From an uncultured Eubacteriales bacterium (lineage in GTDB: Bacteria; Bacillota; Clostridia; Christensenellales; Aristaeellaceae): a stretch of DNA of 5,454 bases. Both the position numbers and the translations under genes were made by a program. Positions 4,632 to 5,454 of this stretch are shown one piece after another (the stretch's first letter is position 1; each line of letters begins with the position of its first letter). The notes beneath the pieces were generated by a model. It saw nothing but the letters and a program-made list of their open reading frames with translations. It did not search any database and had not been told where the DNA came from. Location: positions 1-5,454 of the forward strand of contig USCW01000128.1 in assembly GCA_900553315.1 (NCBI GenBank). Reading direction: 5' to 3'.

Positions 4632-5454
4632 ATGAAGCGCATTCTTCTTTCCATAATGATGCTTCTTGCATTGCTTTTACCCCACTCCCCTGCGCTGGCG
4701 GAGGATGTGCTCTGTCTCGCCCCGTCCGACTACGCCTCCGCCGATGTGGAGGACGCGCAGTATCGCGCCGCGCACTTGACGATGACCACGTCCTATGTCT
4801 GCTTTACGGGCGACTTAGCGGAGGAGGGCAATGTGTCCCTAACCATCACCCGTGAGGACACGCAGGAGACGGTCTACGCCCGGGACTACGGTTCCGTGCT
4901 GGGTTCCTTTCGCACGGAGGACATTTATCTTCGCCTAGACAGCGCGAAGCAGACCTATCGTGTGCAGCTTTTCTGCGGCAATGATGTTTACAGCTTTCCC
5001 ATCGACCGTGTGATGCCCCGCTTGGTGGACAACGCTGCCTGTTCCGTAGGCTATCCCCTCGCCGAGCTGAACGGCAAGGACATGTGGCAGTCCGCCACGC
5101 TGCTGGATGTTGCCGCGATGGAAGGCACGTCCTGCACCTATGATCTGATTGCGAGCAACCGTTATTTGCTGGGCACGGTCACGTTCACGGTTTCAAACAA
5201 TGCCATTTCCACGCACGTAGACCTTTTACCCGAGGCGGAAGCCGAGATCACCAGCGCCACCGTTTATGTAGCCTCGACCGCGCTTGAGGCCGAGACGCTG
5301 GGCCGCAAGCGCTGCACCGCCGTCTCCGGCGATCTGGACGAGTTCATTCCCTGCTCCACGAATCTCGCCGCCGTCTACGTAAAGCTGAAGGTCTCCTTCC
5401 AGCCCGCCGCCCTCAGCGCCCCCGCCCCCCTCGCCGACGATACCCAGTCCCTCC
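4632..5454 (+). CDS. Exported protein of unknown function (partial, 3' end outside window)
   Basis: The frame from ATG 4632 stays open to the window edge: 274 codons plus one base, no stop. The start is supported by GGAGG at 4622-4626. Residues 1-23 form a classical Sec signal peptide: K2 R3, a hydrophobic core (4-16), then SPALA, with cleavage expected after Ala23 (ALA|ED). There is no lipobox cysteine at the cleavage site. The remaining 251 residues show alternating hydrophobic strands such as VSLTITRE, QTYRVQLF, GTVTFTVS and AVYVKLKVSF. These suggest beta-sandwich modules, but I recognise no family. Seven cysteines (28, 57, 115, 137, 168, 228, 241) fall in the exported part. After about residue 257 it becomes Ala/Pro-rich (AALSAPAPLADD), perhaps a linker to a missing C-terminal region or anchor. 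G/C-rich third positions, as in the neighbouring genes, support real coding. No function is assigned. Confidence 0.85.
   Translation, partial: MKRILLSIMMLLALLLPHSPALAEDVLCLAPSDYASADVEDAQYRAAHLTMTTSYVCFTGDLAEEGNVSLTITREDTQETVYARDYGSVLGSFRTEDIYLRLDSAKQTYRVQLFCGNDVYSFPIDRVMPRLVDNAACSVGYPLAELNGKDMWQSATLLDVAAMEGTSCTYDLIASNRYLLGTVTFTVSNNAISTHVDLLPEAEAEITSATVYVASTALEAETLGRKRCTAVSGDLDEFIPCSTNLAAVYVKLKVSFQPAALSAPAPLADDTQSL

Noticed and set aside
4144..4635. 163-codon + strand frame through the intergenic region
   Set aside because: The Phe/Ser/Leu/Arg-rich translation is explained by pyrimidine richness. There is no ribosome-binding site, and it covers the promoters and UTR. Its repeated LFRNF is just the T-tract DNA repeat.
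4526..4855. 109-codon + strand frame overlapping the start of the exported-protein gene
   Set aside because: It is out of frame with the signal-peptide frame, has no Shine-Dalgarno site, and its Arg/Cys/Gly-rich composition is typical of a shadow frame.

Overview
The window is the start of a bacterial S10 ribosomal-protein operon, read on the minus strand (positions 3945 down to 1), plus a divergently oriented gene for an exported protein of unknown function that runs off the right edge (+ strand, 4632 to 5454). The genes are GC-rich with G/C-rich third codon positions. Shine-Dalgarno sites are strong (AAGGAGG type), most stops are TAA, and the S10, L3 and L2 sequences look Firmicutes-like. 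These point to a GC-rich, Clostridia-like Firmicute. The genus cannot be named from this sequence.

Region by region. On the minus strand, in transcription order, come rpsJ (S10), rplC (L3), rplD (L4), rplW (L23), rplB (L2), rpsS (S19), rplV (L22) and a truncated rpsC (S3; its first 167 codons are present and the 3' end lies outside the window). This is the canonical S10-operon order. Gaps are 14 to 26 bases, except rplD/rplW, which overlap by one base (TAATG). Upstream of rpsJ there is a leader of about 160 nt with several GC-rich hairpins, including three mutually exclusive pairings just before the rpsJ ribosome-binding site. Before that is a clear vegetative promoter (TTGCAA-N17-TATAAT) preceded by helically phased A-tracts. 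From 4185 to 4482 no gene is evident; the stretch is pyrimidine-rich on the + strand and holds a few perfect inverted repeats. A weaker + strand promoter (4483-4512) and a structured 5' UTR of about 110 nt lead to the exported-protein gene.

The eight ribosomal genes supply stoichiometric parts of the 30S (S10, S19, S3) and 50S (L3, L4, L23, L2, L22) subunits and are almost certainly co-transcribed and translationally linked. The divergent gene encodes a classical Sec signal peptide followed by a beta-rich, cysteine-containing extracellular region with no recognised motif. It shares the intergenic region but has no evident link to ribosomes.

Most of the window is ordinary core genome. The points worth a second look are an unusual insertion in the S3 C-terminal domain, the multi-hairpin S10 leader, an atypical L4 tunnel loop, the phased A/T tracts at both divergent promoters, and the unrecognised exported protein. 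I do not see convincing evidence of a wholly new biological system.
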